From Leptotrichia sp. oral taxon 847 (lineage in GTDB: Bacteria; Fusobacteriota; Fusobacteriia; Fusobacteriales; Leptotrichiaceae): a stretch of 64,000 nt of DNA. The notes beneath the pieces were generated by a model. It ran no database searches. It saw only the letters and a program-made list of their open reading frames with translations, and was not told the origin of the DNA. This document shows positions 8,577-17,744 of the stretch, piece after piece. The stretch is from the NCBI RefSeq assembly GCF_001553645.1, contig NZ_CP014231.1, positions 1 to 64,000 of the forward strand. The letters run 5' to 3'. The stretch's first letter is position 1. Each line of letters starts with the position of its first letter. Both the position numbers and the translations under genes were made by a program.

Positions 8577-10304
8577 ATGATAAAAACGTTATTTTCACAT
8601 ATTGGTGAGTATAAAAAAAGTACTTTGATTTCACCAATTTTTATTGTGATAGAAGTTATTATGGAAATGCTTATACCAACTCTAATGGCTTATATTATAG
8701 ATTATGGGCTAAATAGAGGGGATATGAGTTTTACTTTGAAAGTTGGTGGATGCACGCTGGTTATTGCGTTGATTTCTCTTACAGCTGGAATTTTGGCGGG
8801 GAAATATGCATCTTATGCTTCAGCAGGATTTGCTAAAAATTTAAGACGAGCGATGTTTAGTAAAATACAGCAATATTCGTTTACAAATATTGATAAGTTT
8901 TCCACAGCTGGACTTATCACAAGATTTACAACCGATGTAAATAATATTCAAATGTCGTTTCAACTATTGATAAGAGCGTTTTGTAGAGCTCCAGTTATGC
9001 TTGTTGTAGCAATGTTTATGTCATTTTTAATAAGTCCGAGATTATCCGTTATATTTTTGGTTGCAGTTCTATTTTTAAGTTGTATTTTAGCGTTTATAAT
9101 GTTTGGAGTTCACCCATATTTTTCTCGTGCGATTAGAAAATACGATGATTTAAACATAAATTTGCAAGAAAACATAAGCGGGATTAGAGTTGTAAAATCT
9201 TTTATCAGGGAAAAATATGAAACGAATAAATTTAAAAAAGCTACAAAGGAATTAAAAGAATTAATGCTAAAAGGGGAGCGCATGATAGTATTCATCGCAC
9301 CAGCAATGCAGCTTACCGTATTTTCGTGTATCTTATTGCTATCTTGGTTAGGGGCAAAAATGATAGTTGTGGGAGATTTGACAACAGGACAGCTGACAAG
9401 TCTTTTTGCATATACAACTAATATTTTGATGAGTTTATTAATGATTGCGATGGTTATGGTAAATGTTGTTTTGTCAAGAGAATCAGGAGAGCGAATAGCT
9501 CTTGTATTAAATGAAGAGCCAAGTATAAAAAATCCAAAAAATCCTGTAAAAGAAATTAAAAATGGGGATATTGAATTTAAGAACGTAAATTTTAGTTACA
9601 GTAACAACCCAAAAGTATTAAATTTGGAAAATATTAATTTGAAGATAAATTCTGGACAGACAATAGGAATAATTGGTGGGACAGGAAGCTCAAAATCAGC
9701 ACTTGTTCAGCTTATTCCAAGACTTTATGATGTGATAAGCGGAGAAGTTCTGGTAAGCGAAGAAAATGTTAAAAATTATGATATAAAAATACTTCGTGAT
9801 AATGTGGCGATGGTTTTACAAAAAAATGTCCTGTTTTCTGGAACTATAAAGGAAAATCTTCGATGGGGAAATAAAGATGCAACGGATAGTCAAATTGAGC
9901 ACGTGTGTAAATTGGCACAGGCAGATGAATTTATTCAGAGATTTCCTGATAAATATGATACTTTTATAGAACGTGGCGGAACGAATGTTTCTGGTGGACA
10001 AAGACAAAGGCTTTGTATTGCAAGAGCACTACTTAAAAACCCAAAAATATTAATTCTAGATGATTCTACGAGTGCTGTTGACACAAAAACGGATAAACTC
10101 ATAAGAAATGCATTTAAAAATGAAATTCCACATATTACCAAAATAATTATCGGACAAAGAATTTCATCGATAATTGACTCTGATAAAATTATAGTTATGG
10201 ATGAAGGAAAAATTGTAAACTTTGGAACACACGAAGAATTACTTAAATCAAGTCAAATTTATAGAGAAATTTACGAATCACAGACAGAAGGGGGTGCAAA
10301 ATAA
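8577..10304 (+). CDS. ABC exporter half-transporter, degenerate-site subunit
   Basis: A 575-residue half-transporter with six membrane helices (about 1-310) and a nucleotide-binding domain (about 335-575). Its ATPase motifs are unusual: Walker A reads GGTGSSKS, Walker B ends LILDDSTSAVD with Asp in place of the catalytic Glu, and the switch His is replaced by Gln in IIGQRISSI; the signature NVSGGQRQRL is canonical. It therefore provides the non-hydrolysing half of a heterodimer, as in TM287/288 or BmrCD-type exporters. ATG 8577 follows AAAGGGGA; earlier in-frame starts have no ribosome site. The stop shares a base with the next gene's ATG (TAATG), so the two are coupled. Confidence 0.9.
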   Translation: MIKTLFSHIGEYKKSTLISPIFIVIEVIMEMLIPTLMAYIIDYGLNRGDMSFTLKVGGCTLVIALISLTAGILAGKYASYASAGFAKNLRRAMFSKIQQYSFTNIDKFSTAGLITRFTTDVNNIQMSFQLLIRAFCRAPVMLVVAMFMSFLISPRLSVIFLVAVLFLSCILAFIMFGVHPYFSRAIRKYDDLNINLQENISGIRVVKSFIREKYETNKFKKATKELKELMLKGERMIVFIAPAMQLTVFSCILLLSWLGAKMIVVGDLTTGQLTSLFAYTTNILMSLLMIAMVMVNVVLSRESGERIALVLNEEPSIKNPKNPVKEIKNGDIEFKNVNFSYSNNPKVLNLENINLKINSGQTIGIIGGTGSSKSALVQLIPRLYDVISGEVLVSEENVKNYDIKILRDNVAMVLQKNVLFSGTIKENLRWGNKDATDSQIEHVCKLAQADEFIQRFPDKYDTFIERGGTNVSGGQRQRLCIARALLKNPKILILDDSTSAVDTKTDKLIRNAFKNEIPHITKIIIGQRISSIIDSDKIIVMDEGKIVNFGTHEELLKSSQIYREIYESQTEGGAK

Positions 10305-12199
10305 TGAAAAAAATGGAAAAAAGTTCAAAAAGATCTCAAATAAAAGGTTTACTTAGACTTTTAAAATACATGTACGAACACAATAAAATTCAGACTATAT
10401 TAGTTTTTATGTTCATTTTGCTAAGCACTCTTGGAATGGTTCGTGGAACGATGTTTACAAAACAGCTGATGGATAATTTTATCGTGCCAAGTATAAAAAG
10501 ATACAGGTTATATGGAAACATTGATTATTCGTTGCTTTTAAATATTATTTTTAAAATGGTTATTGTGTATGGCTTTGCAGTTATTTGTACATATATTTAT
10601 CAGTTAATGATGGTTTACATAGCACAAGGAACACTAAAAAATTTGAGAGACGATGTGTTTGTCAATATGGAAACTCTTCCAATAAAATTTTTTGATACGA
10701 ATGCACATGGGGATATTATGAGTGTTTATTCGACAGATATTGACACTTTGCGTGCAATGATGGTGGAAAGTTTGTCACAAATGATTTCATCAATTGTTAC
10801 AATTGTTGGAGTTTTGATTTCTATGTTTATTTTAAATGTCCCTCTTACTTTTTTTGTTATTTTTATGATAATTGTAATGATTTTTACAACAAAAGTAATT
10901 TCTAAAAAAAGTTCAAAAAATTATGTCGCTCAGCAAAAAAATATTGGTGTTGTAAATGGATATGTCGAAGAAATGATAGAAGGATTGCGTGTTGTGAAAG
11001 TTTTTTCACACGAAGAAGAGGCAAATCAAAATTTTGAAAAATATAATGAGGAATTATTTGAAAGTGCAAATAAAGCGATGAAATATGCTAATATATTAGG
11101 ACCTGCGGTAGGAAATTTAGGGAATATCAATTTTGTGTTAACTGCGGTTATAGGTTCAATCATTGTTTATAACAACATTGAAGGATTTACTCTTGGTGGA
11201 CTGGTTTCGTTTTTACAGTTTATAAAAGTAATTAATCAGCCAGTTGCTCAAATTGCACAGCAGTTGACTTCAGTTATACTGGCAGCAGCTGGGTCACAAA
11301 GAGTATTTGACTTATTAGATCAGATTTCTGAAGAAGATAAAGGTTACGTAAAATTGGTAAATGCAAATATTGATGAAGATGCAAATATTACAGAAGTGGA
11401 AGAACATACTGGAAAATGGGCTTGGAAACATCCCCATTCGGATGGAACAGTAACTTATAAACAACTTTTAGGTGATGTTACCTTTGAAAATGTAACTTTT
11501 GGATATAATGAAAATAAAACGGTGCTTTATGATATAAATTTATTTGCAAAACCAGGACAGAAAATAGCTTTTGTTGGAGCAACAGGAGCAGGAAAAACAA
11601 CAATTACAAATTTGATAAATAAGTTTTATGATATTAATTCTGGTAAAATCCGTTATGATGGAATAAATATAGATAAAATTCACAAATCAGATTTGCGAGC
11701 TTCACTTGGAATAGTTTTGCAAGATACAAATTTATTTTCTGGAACAGTTGCTGATAATATTAGATATGGTAAACTGGATGCGACAGATGAAGAGGTGAGA
11801 GCCGCTGCAAAATTAGCAAATGCGGATCATTTTATTACTCATCTTCCAAACGGTTATGATACAGTTTTAAGTGGAAATGGTGCAAGTCTTTCACAAGGGC
11901 AAAGGCAACTACTTTCAATAGCAAGAGCAGCAATAGCTGATCCACCAGTATTAATCTTAGATGAAGCAACTTCAAGCATTGACACAAGAACGGAAAAGAT
12001 TGTTCAAGATGGAATGGATAAATTAATGATTGGAAGAACAGTATTTGTAATAGCACACAGACTATCAACAATAAAAAATTCAGATGTAATAATGGTCTTA
12101 GATCAAGGAAGAATTATTGAAAGAGGAAACCACGAAGAATTAATTGCACAAAGAGGAACTTATTATCAATTGTACACGGGCGGATTTGAAAATCAATAA
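10304..12199 (+). CDS. ABC exporter half-transporter, catalytic subunit
   Basis: The 631-residue partner of the preceding gene. Six membrane helices are followed by an extended linker with several acidic and Trp-rich residues (EHTGKWAWKHPHSDG), then a canonical nucleotide-binding domain: Walker A GATGAGKTT, Walker B VLILDEATSSID with catalytic Glu, switch IAHRLST. Its signature is LSQGQRQLL rather than LSGGQ, which is typical of the subunit whose signature faces the degenerate site. The complementary defects of the two subunits show one active ATP site per heterodimer. Substrate is unknown; drug or lipid export is the common role of this group. Confidence 0.92.
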   Translation: MKKMEKSSKRSQIKGLLRLLKYMYEHNKIQTILVFMFILLSTLGMVRGTMFTKQLMDNFIVPSIKRYRLYGNIDYSLLLNIIFKMVIVYGFAVICTYIYQLMMVYIAQGTLKNLRDDVFVNMETLPIKFFDTNAHGDIMSVYSTDIDTLRAMMVESLSQMISSIVTIVGVLISMFILNVPLTFFVIFMIIVMIFTTKVISKKSSKNYVAQQKNIGVVNGYVEEMIEGLRVVKVFSHEEEANQNFEKYNEELFESANKAMKYANILGPAVGNLGNINFVLTAVIGSIIVYNNIEGFTLGGLVSFLQFIKVINQPVAQIAQQLTSVILAAAGSQRVFDLLDQISEEDKGYVKLVNANIDEDANITEVEEHTGKWAWKHPHSDGTVTYKQLLGDVTFENVTFGYNENKTVLYDINLFAKPGQKIAFVGATGAGKTTITNLINKFYDINSGKIRYDGINIDKIHKSDLRASLGIVLQDTNLFSGTVADNIRYGKLDATDEEVRAAAKLANADHFITHLPNGYDTVLSGNGASLSQGQRQLLSIARAAIADPPVLILDEATSSIDTRTEKIVQDGMDKLMIGRTVFVIAHRLSTIKNSDVIMVLDQGRIIERGNHEELIAQRGTYYQLYTGGFENQ

Positions 12200-12224
12200 T
12201 TAATTTAAGTTAAATAGATTACAA

Positions 12225-12255
12225 AAGAAGAATTTCTAAAGTTCTTCTTTTTTTT
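12225..12255 (+). terminator. Terminator after the ABC exporter operon
   Basis: AAGAAGAA (12225-12232) and TTCTTCTT (12242-12249) form a stem followed by T residues to 12255. Confidence 0.8.
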
Positions 12256-12348
12256 AAATATTTATTTAGAGCAGAAAAAGATATAAAAATATAATTTTAA
12301 ATTTTATTATCGGACATTATATTTTTACAAATATCTTTTAAAACCAAA

Positions 12349-12813
12349 GACAGAGTAAAATATTTAGGGGAAATAAAAACTTCTATTTTAAGTTTCTTAT
12401 TCAATCCAGAAAGTTACTAAAATAATTTTTTCTTTTTTAAGCAGAAGTGCTCATCGCCGCACCCCTGCACCCCAGCAAGGCTCAAGTCATTTTTATGCAC
12501 TGATAAAAAACTCGCACTAATCGTGCTCAAACAGTTTTGTCAGCACATAAAAATGCTCCGACGGTTTAAATTCTACTGTTATACAAAAGGTGTCGTGATT
12601 TTTTTGGAGTAAAGACGACTGTTTGAACGAAGTGAGTTTCGGCTTTACTTCAAAAAAATGCTTAGACGAGCGAGGGGATTATAAGGGGAAATGGCGGTCC
12701 TTTCCCCTTATGTAAAAAATAAAAAATAATATTAAACAAAATAACATTTTGTAATCAAGAATAACTTAAAAAATTTAAAATTAAAAATCTGCCCCTAAAA
12801 TTTTTAAACCATC
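12349..12813 (+). mobile_element. MITE-like element, copy 2 (465 bp)
   Basis: Same ends and order of hairpins as the element at 7867, in the same orientation. It is flanked by the 9-bp direct repeat AAAACCAAA at 12340-12348 and 12814-12822. The loop of the first hairpin differs from copy 1 (CTCGCACTAATCGTGCTC in place of CTCGCTTACGGCGGGG), and the second hairpin's loop is shortened. It ends 18 bases before the promoter of the DUF218 gene. Confidence 0.85.
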
Positions 12814-12830
12814 AAAACCAAATTATTATT

Positions 12831-12858
12831 TTGAAAAAATTATATTATGTTGTATAAT
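12831..12858 (+). promoter_or_regulatory. Promoter of the DUF218 gene
   Basis: TTGAAA at 12831-12836 and TATAAT at 12853-12858, 16-base spacer, 50 bases before the start codon. Confidence 0.6.
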
Positions 12859-12908
12859 TAAAAATATAACTACTATTTAATTGTAAAAAATAATAAGCAG
12901 GAGATTTT

Positions 12909-13529
12909 ATGAAAAATATAATTTTTACTATTTTAAAGATATTTATTATTTTGTTTTTTTTAATATTTATTCTAGAAGAGTATTTTGTAATAAAAGAGTA
13001 TAAAAATGATGAAAAATTGATTGATGAGAATAAAAAAATAGATTATGTGATTGTTTTGGGAGCAAGAGTTTATGATGATAAACCAAGTAAATCACTTGTA
13101 GAAAGAATTAAAACAGCGAACGAGTTTTTACATGAAAATGAAGCGGCAAAAGTTATAGCAACTGGAGGAAAAGGCGTAAATGAAAAAGTTACGGAGGCAT
13201 CTGTTATTAAAAGGGAACTTTTGAAATTGGGAATTGCGAATGAAAGAATTATTTTGGAAGATAAATCTCGGAACACTGTCCAAAACTTTGAATTTTCACT
13301 TGAAAAAATAAAGAAAGATAACCCAGAAAAAAATAAAAGAAATATTTTAATTGTAACGAACGACTATCATATTTTTAGAGCAAAAAATATTGCAAAATCT
13401 TTGGGATATGAAAAAGAAGGGTATAAATTTTATGGGTTGCCTGCAAAAACACCTTTGATTTCTATACCAAAATCGCATTTTAGAGAGTTTTTGTCAAATA
13501 TAAAATTTTTTATTTTGAGTAAAAAATAA
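12909..13529 (+). CDS. DUF218 (SanA/YdcF-like) membrane-anchored protein
   Basis: A 206-residue protein with one N-terminal membrane helix (about 5-24) and a DUF218 domain (about 45-200). Visible family features are DYVIVLGARV, the ATGGKG glycine loop, an acidic EASVIKREL helix, SRNTVQNFEFSL and NDYHIFRAKNIAKSLG. E. coli SanA and YdcF belong here; they are linked to envelope integrity, and the biochemical role is uncertain. It starts 11 bases after GCAGGAG. No operon partner is obvious; the next gene begins 70 bases later. Confidence 0.8.
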   Translation: MKNIIFTILKIFIILFFLIFILEEYFVIKEYKNDEKLIDENKKIDYVIVLGARVYDDKPSKSLVERIKTANEFLHENEAAKVIATGGKGVNEKVTEASVIKRELLKLGIANERIILEDKSRNTVQNFEFSLEKIKKDNPEKNKRNILIVTNDYHIFRAKNIAKSLGYEKEGYKFYGLPAKTPLISIPKSHFREFLSNIKFFILSKK

Positions 13530-13599
13530 AAATGTTGTGAAAACTCAAAAAATATTATATAATTATGTAACAAGGTAAAAATGAAAGGATTAAAAAAAT

Positions 13600-14190
13600 A
13601 TGAAAAAATTGATGATATTTTTAGTTATTGGACTTAGTTTACAATCTTTTGGAAAGGTAAATGCTGGCAAAAATGTCATAGATAAACCTGAAAATGAATT
13701 GACAAAAGCTAATTCGTGTGGGTTTATGAACAAATCGGATGAATTTTTAACACGAGTTATATCCCAAATAAAATCTGGAAATAAAGCAAAAGAAATCTTT
13801 TGTGATTCTGACGGAACTAAAATGGCGTACTATTTGATAGAAAATGGAGATTATGACTTAAATATAGGTGTTGCGATTAAAGTCGACAATACTACAACAA
13901 ATTCTGATTTCAAAGAAACTTTTTATAAAAAGTTAGATGAATATAAAAATCTTTTGAAATTAATTGATAATTCAAAAATAAAAAAAGAAAATCTTCCAAA
14001 TAACGAAATTGTAAGATTTTATGGACAAATAGATGAAAATAAATTTTTCGTAATAGGTAAATTAATTTACGATATGAAAACGAAAAAATACAGAATGGTA
14101 GGAAGCAGTCAAGGAAAAGAACTGTTTGACAGAATATCGCTATTTGATCGATTGGATTCTGTGACTTACAGTGATGAAATTTATTTCTAA
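13600..14190 (+). CDS. Exported protein of unknown function
   Basis: I do not recognise this 196-residue protein. Residues 1-18 look like a signal peptide ending FGKVNA. The mature part is mostly polar, with two Cys (NSCGF and IFCDS) that could form a disulfide bond, and a predicted alternation of strands and helices. ATG 13600 follows AAAGGATT. It lies 30 bases before galU on the same strand, so the two may be transcribed together. Nothing points to a specific role beyond the envelope. Confidence 0.7.
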   Translation: MKKLMIFLVIGLSLQSFGKVNAGKNVIDKPENELTKANSCGFMNKSDEFLTRVISQIKSGNKAKEIFCDSDGTKMAYYLIENGDYDLNIGVAIKVDNTTTNSDFKETFYKKLDEYKNLLKLIDNSKIKKENLPNNEIVRFYGQIDENKFFVIGKLIYDMKTKKYRMVGSSQGKELFDRISLFDRLDSVTYSDEIYF

Positions 14191-14220
14191 ATAAAAAAAT
14201 GAGTTTTAAGGAGAAAAGTT

Positions 14221-15117
14221 ATGAAAAAAATCAGAAAAGCCGTTATTCCCGCAGCGGGACTTGGAACGAGGGTACTACCTGCAACAAAAGCACAACCTAA
14301 GGAAATGTTGTCAATTGTCGATAAGCCAGCACTACAGTATTTAGTGGAAGAATTGGTTGAATCGGGAATTGAAGAAATTTTGATTATCACTGGAAGAAAT
14401 AAGGTTTCGATTGAAAACCATTTTGACTATTCCTATGAACTGGAAAAAACATTGGAAGAAAATGGAAAAATGGAATTGTTGAAAGAAGTAAATAAAATCT
14501 CTGAAATGTCTAATATTTATTATGTAAGGCAGAAAAGACCACTTGGACTAGGACATGCGATAAGCTGTGCCGAAGCTTTTGTTAGAAATGAGCCCTTTGT
14601 CGTACTTTTAGGAGACGATATTATATATACCGATAAATCAAAAGGTGAAGTCCCTGTAACAAAACAGTTAATTGAAAAATATAATGAGTTAAAAAGTGGA
14701 AACATTTTGGGAGTGCAGGAAGTTTTGAAAAAAAATGTTTCAAAATATGGAATTATTAAGCCTAAAAAACAAATAGATACAAAAACTGTAATTGTAGAAG
14801 ATTTTATTGAAAAACCTTCGGTTGAGGAAGCACCAAGCAGATTGGCTGCTCTTGGACGATATGTTTTAGAGCCAGAAATTTTTTCATACTTAAAAAACAC
14901 AAAACCTGGAAAATGTGGAGAAATTCAATTGACAGATGCCATTTTAGCAATGAAGAAAGATAAAGATAAATTATACGCTTATAATTTTGATGGAAAAAGG
15001 TATGATACGGGGGATAAGTTTGGAATGTTTGTAGCAAATGTGGAATTTGGACTTAGACATCCAGAATTAAAAGAGAGAGCGAGAGAATATCTAAAAGAAT
15101 TAGTAAAAAAATTATAA
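14221..15117 (+). CDS. galU: UTP--glucose-1-phosphate uridylyltransferase
   Basis: Makes UDP-glucose from UTP and glucose-1-phosphate for surface polysaccharides and glycolipids. The 298 residues match the family length. The nucleotide-binding start AVIPAAGLGTRVLPATKA, QPKEMLSIVDKPALQYLVEE, ILIITGRNK, the GHAISCAE helix with LLGDDI, and the GKCGEIQLTDAI block are all present in order. ATG 14221 follows AAGGAG. A terminator follows about 50 bases after the stop. Confidence 0.96.
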   Translation: MKKIRKAVIPAAGLGTRVLPATKAQPKEMLSIVDKPALQYLVEELVESGIEEILIITGRNKVSIENHFDYSYELEKTLEENGKMELLKEVNKISEMSNIYYVRQKRPLGLGHAISCAEAFVRNEPFVVLLGDDIIYTDKSKGEVPVTKQLIEKYNELKSGNILGVQEVLKKNVSKYGIIKPKKQIDTKTVIVEDFIEKPSVEEAPSRLAALGRYVLEPEIFSYLKNTKPGKCGEIQLTDAILAMKKDKDKLYAYNFDGKRYDTGDKFGMFVANVEFGLRHPELKERAREYLKELVKKL

Positions 15118-15165
15118 ATTTTTAAAAAGGAAAAATATTATTTTTTTTAGAATATAAAAGACAAG

Positions 15166-15197
15166 AAGAATCTTAAAAAGTTAAGGTTCTTTTTTTT
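15166..15197 (+). terminator. Terminator of galU
   Basis: AAGAATCTTAA (15166-15176) and TTAAGGTTCTT (15181-15191) pair with one G-U and run into T residues ending at 15197. Confidence 0.8.
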
Positions 15198-15210
15198 AAA
15201 ATAAAAAAAT

Positions 15211-15244
15211 AGAGATAGTAACTAAAAATGTAGATACTATCTCT
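15211..15244 (-). terminator. Terminator for the minus-strand NlpC/P60 gene
   Basis: AGAGATAGTA (15211-15220) and TACTATCTCT (15235-15244) form a perfect stem; on the minus strand it is followed by ATTTTTTTATTTT. It is 150 bases past the NlpC/P60 stop codon. Confidence 0.65.
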
Positions 15245-15394
15245 TTTCCAAAGTTTTTATTTTTAATTTTCAATTTTACAATTTTGAAAATTATATTGAT
15301 TTTTTGTATACCGATTGTTTTATAAGTATCAGTTTAACTTACTATAAATATTATGTAAAAAATAAATTTTAAATTAAATACAAATTGTTACTTT

Positions 15395-15940
15395 CTAACT
15401 AAATGGATTAATTGCCCATCTAAATGTTTTGTTATAAAAATCACTGTCTAAGCTAGAAACCATTACTCTTCTACCTCCAGAAGAAGCGTGAATAAACTGG
15501 CTATTTCCCATATAAATTCCTACATGTGAAATTCTACCTCTTCCAGTTGTTTCGAAAAATACTAAATCACCTTTTTTCATGTTCATTGAAGAAATTCTTG
15601 GTTTATATGCAGCTTGCGAACTTGAAACTCTCGGTAAGTTTACATTAGCAGCTTTTTTGAATACATAACCAACGAAGCCAGAACAATCAAATGTATTTGG
15701 TCCTGTAGCACCCCATACATATGGTGAACCTAATTTAGTCTGTGCAAAAGAAATAACTCTATCTCTAACTGCATTTGAAGAAGGACGACTAGCGTAACTA
15801 TTGTAATTGCTTACAGGTCCCACCTCTCTTTTTATAGTTAAATTAGTGTTTTTATAATGATTCTTGATTGTACTCTCTAAGTCTGCAAAAGATACTGCAG
15901 AAATAAGCAAAGCTCCAGCTAGTATCAATATTTTTTTCAT
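15395..15940 (-). CDS. Exported NlpC/P60 peptidoglycan endopeptidase
   Basis: A 181-residue cell-wall peptidase. A signal peptide ends near residue 19 (SAVSFA), then a short linker, then the NlpC/P60 domain (about 60-180) with catalytic Cys in FDCSGF and His in RISHVGIY, plus FIHASS. The start ATG at 15940 follows a strong GGAGGTT. It is monocistronic and is the chromosomal relative of the mobile-element gene at 4412. Probably involved in wall turnover or daughter-cell separation. Confidence 0.92.
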   Translation of the reverse strand: MKKILILAGALLISAVSFADLESTIKNHYKNTNLTIKREVGPVSNYNSYASRPSSNAVRDRVISFAQTKLGSPYVWGATGPNTFDCSGFVGYVFKKAANVNLPRVSSSQAAYKPRISSMNMKKGDLVFFETTGRGRISHVGIYMGNSQFIHASSGGRRVMVSSLDSDFYNKTFRWAINPFS

Positions 15941-16313
15941 TGTAACCTCCTATCTACCTTTGAACTTTGGTATAATCATTATAGCAATACCCTCTTTTTA
16001 TATTATTTGATAAAATATATTTTTTTCTTTGAAAAAACAAGTGTTATATACACAGTGTAGTAAAAAATACTGGTTATAAAAGGGTTATAATGAACGCAAA
16101 ATTTTTAAAAAATTTTTAATAATTAAACAAAAAACTTCGCATATAAAAATTAAAGTATTTTTATTTTAAGAATTTTGTATAAAAATATTCTAAACAAGTA
16201 AAAAAATATACAATTGAAAAAAATCGTAAAAAATGTTAATATTGTTCTTGTAAAGATTTGTTTTGGCAAAATTTTTTGAAAATTTTAATATAAAAAATGA
16301 TGGAGATTTTAAA
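15941..16313. other. Divergent intergenic region between nlpC and lpxC
   Basis: A 373-base non-coding stretch. The minus strand has a TATAAT-like box (complement of 15978-15983) before the NlpC gene, and the plus strand has the lpxC promoter given separately. No hairpin or riboswitch-like structure was recognised in the rest. Confidence 0.5.
16214..16242 (+). promoter_or_regulatory. Probable lpxC promoter
   Basis: TTGAAA at 16214-16219 and TAATAT at 16237-16242 with a 17-base spacer, about 70 bases before the lpxC start. Confidence 0.55.
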
Positions 16314-17159
16314 ATGAAGAGAAAAACGATAAAAAATCAGGTTAAAGTTAGTGGAATTGGACTTCATAAAGGGAAAGAAGTGAAAATGGTGTTAAAACCT
16401 GCAAGTCAAAAAAATGGAATTGTTTTTAAAAGAATGGATATTAGCGATAAAGATAATATTGTAAAAGTAAATTATAAAAATTTATTTGATTTGGAGAGAG
16501 GAACTAATGTTCAAAATAAAGATGGAGTAAAAATTCATACAATTGAACATTTTATGTCGGCTCTTTCGGTTTGTGGAATTACTGATATTCTTGTAGAAAT
16601 TGAAGGAAATGAGATGCCAATTTTGGATGGAAGTTCAGCCCAATTTGTAGAAAAAATTAAAAGTGCTGGTATTTTAGAACTGGAAGAGGAAATAGAACCT
16701 TTAGTTATAACAGAACCTATAATTTTTTCTGATGAAAAAAGTGGAAAATATGTATTGGCACTACCATATGATGGATTTAAAATTTCTTATACGATAGATT
16801 TTAAACACACATTTTTAAAATCAGAATATTTTGAAATTGAAGTGAATTTGGAAAATTATGAGAAAAATATTGCAAGTTGCAGAACTTTTGCATTTGATTA
16901 TGAAATAGAATTTTTGAAAAAAAATAATCTTGCACTTGGAGGAAGTTTAAAAAATGCGATTGTAATTGGAAAAGACGGACCATTAAATGATTCTGGACTT
17001 CGATTTGAAAATGAATTTGTGCGACATAAAATTTTGGATATAATTGGGGACTTATATGTTTTAGGAACACCAATAAAAGCACATATAATCGCAATAAAAG
17101 CGGGACATTTTGTAAATGCAAAACTGACTGAAATGATTGCAAAAAAATTTGGGATGTAA
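16314..17159 (+). CDS. lpxC: UDP-3-O-acyl-N-acetylglucosamine deacetylase
   Basis: The zinc enzyme for the committed step of lipid A synthesis. It has the family start RKTIKNQVKVSGIGLHKG, the zinc-ligand segment HTIEHFMSAL, the DGSSAQFV block, and the C-terminal HKILDIIGDLYVLG with the second His and Asp ligands. With start ATG 16314 (GGAG eight bases upstream) it has 281 residues, somewhat short for the family but complete at both ends; the in-frame TTG at 16263 has no ribosome site. It opens the lpx run, but a separate promoter precedes fabZ. Confidence 0.95.
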   Translation: MKRKTIKNQVKVSGIGLHKGKEVKMVLKPASQKNGIVFKRMDISDKDNIVKVNYKNLFDLERGTNVQNKDGVKIHTIEHFMSALSVCGITDILVEIEGNEMPILDGSSAQFVEKIKSAGILELEEEIEPLVITEPIIFSDEKSGKYVLALPYDGFKISYTIDFKHTFLKSEYFEIEVNLENYEKNIASCRTFAFDYEIEFLKKNNLALGGSLKNAIVIGKDGPLNDSGLRFENEFVRHKILDIIGDLYVLGTPIKAHIIAIKAGHFVNAKLTEMIAKKFGM

Positions 17160-17216
17160 AAGAATTTATATTTTTAAAATATAAAGTTTTTAAATAAAAA
17201 ATTTTATTAAAAAAAC

Positions 17217-17245
17217 TTGTAATTTATTAAAAAATAAAATATAAT
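17217..17245 (+). promoter_or_regulatory. Promoter of the fabZ-lpxA run
   Basis: TTGTAA at 17217-17222 and TATAAT at 17240-17245 with a 17-base spacer, 43 bases before the fabZ start. Confidence 0.65.
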
Positions 17246-17287
17246 ATAGATAATTTAAGTTAAAAAGATAATTAGGAGGAAAATAAA

Positions 17288-17713
17288 ATGGAAACAGTTA
17301 TGAATATAGAAGATATTATGAAAATATTGCCACATAGATACCCATTTTTATTGGTAGATAGGGTGATAGAAAAAAACGGGACAGATAGTCTAGTTGCAAT
17401 TAAAAATTTAACTATGAATGAGGAATTCTTTCAAGGACATTTTCCAGGAAAACCTGTTATGCCAGGAGTTTTGCAAATGGAAGCACTTGCACAAGCAGTG
17501 GGGCTACTTATGTTAGAACCAGGTAAAATACCTTTATTTATGTCAATTGACAAATGTAAATTTAGAAAACCTGTTGTACCTGGAGATCAATTGAGACTTG
17601 AAGTAGAAAAATTAAGTGTGAGAAGAAACATTATTGTTGCTAAGGGAAGATGTTTGGTTGATGGTGCCGTAGTGAGCGAAGGGGAATTAAAATTCGCAGT
17701 AACGGATATGTAA
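17288..17713 (+). CDS. fabZ: (3R)-hydroxyacyl-ACP dehydratase
   Basis: Removes water from 3-hydroxyacyl-ACP in fatty acid elongation; it competes with LpxA for 3-hydroxyacyl-ACP. The 141-residue hot-dog fold protein shows ILPHRYPFLLVDRV with the catalytic His, the GHFPGKPVMPGVLQMEALAQ helix with catalytic Glu, and the FRKPVVPGDQL strand. ATG 17288 follows AGGAGG. It is 31 bases before lpxA, the usual gene order. Confidence 0.97.
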   Translation: METVMNIEDIMKILPHRYPFLLVDRVIEKNGTDSLVAIKNLTMNEEFFQGHFPGKPVMPGVLQMEALAQAVGLLMLEPGKIPLFMSIDKCKFRKPVVPGDQLRLEVEKLSVRRNIIVAKGRCLVDGAVVSEGELKFAVTDM

Positions 17714-17744
17714 ATGCAAATAAAAAATGAAGAGGTATTGATTT

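Noticed and set aside
14520-14900. A 126-codon minus-strand frame opposite galU
   Set aside because: It is fully within galU, which has every family motif in order.
16801-17142. A 113-codon minus-strand frame opposite lpxC
   Set aside because: It is a shadow of the lpxC frame, without a ribosome site or recognisable features.
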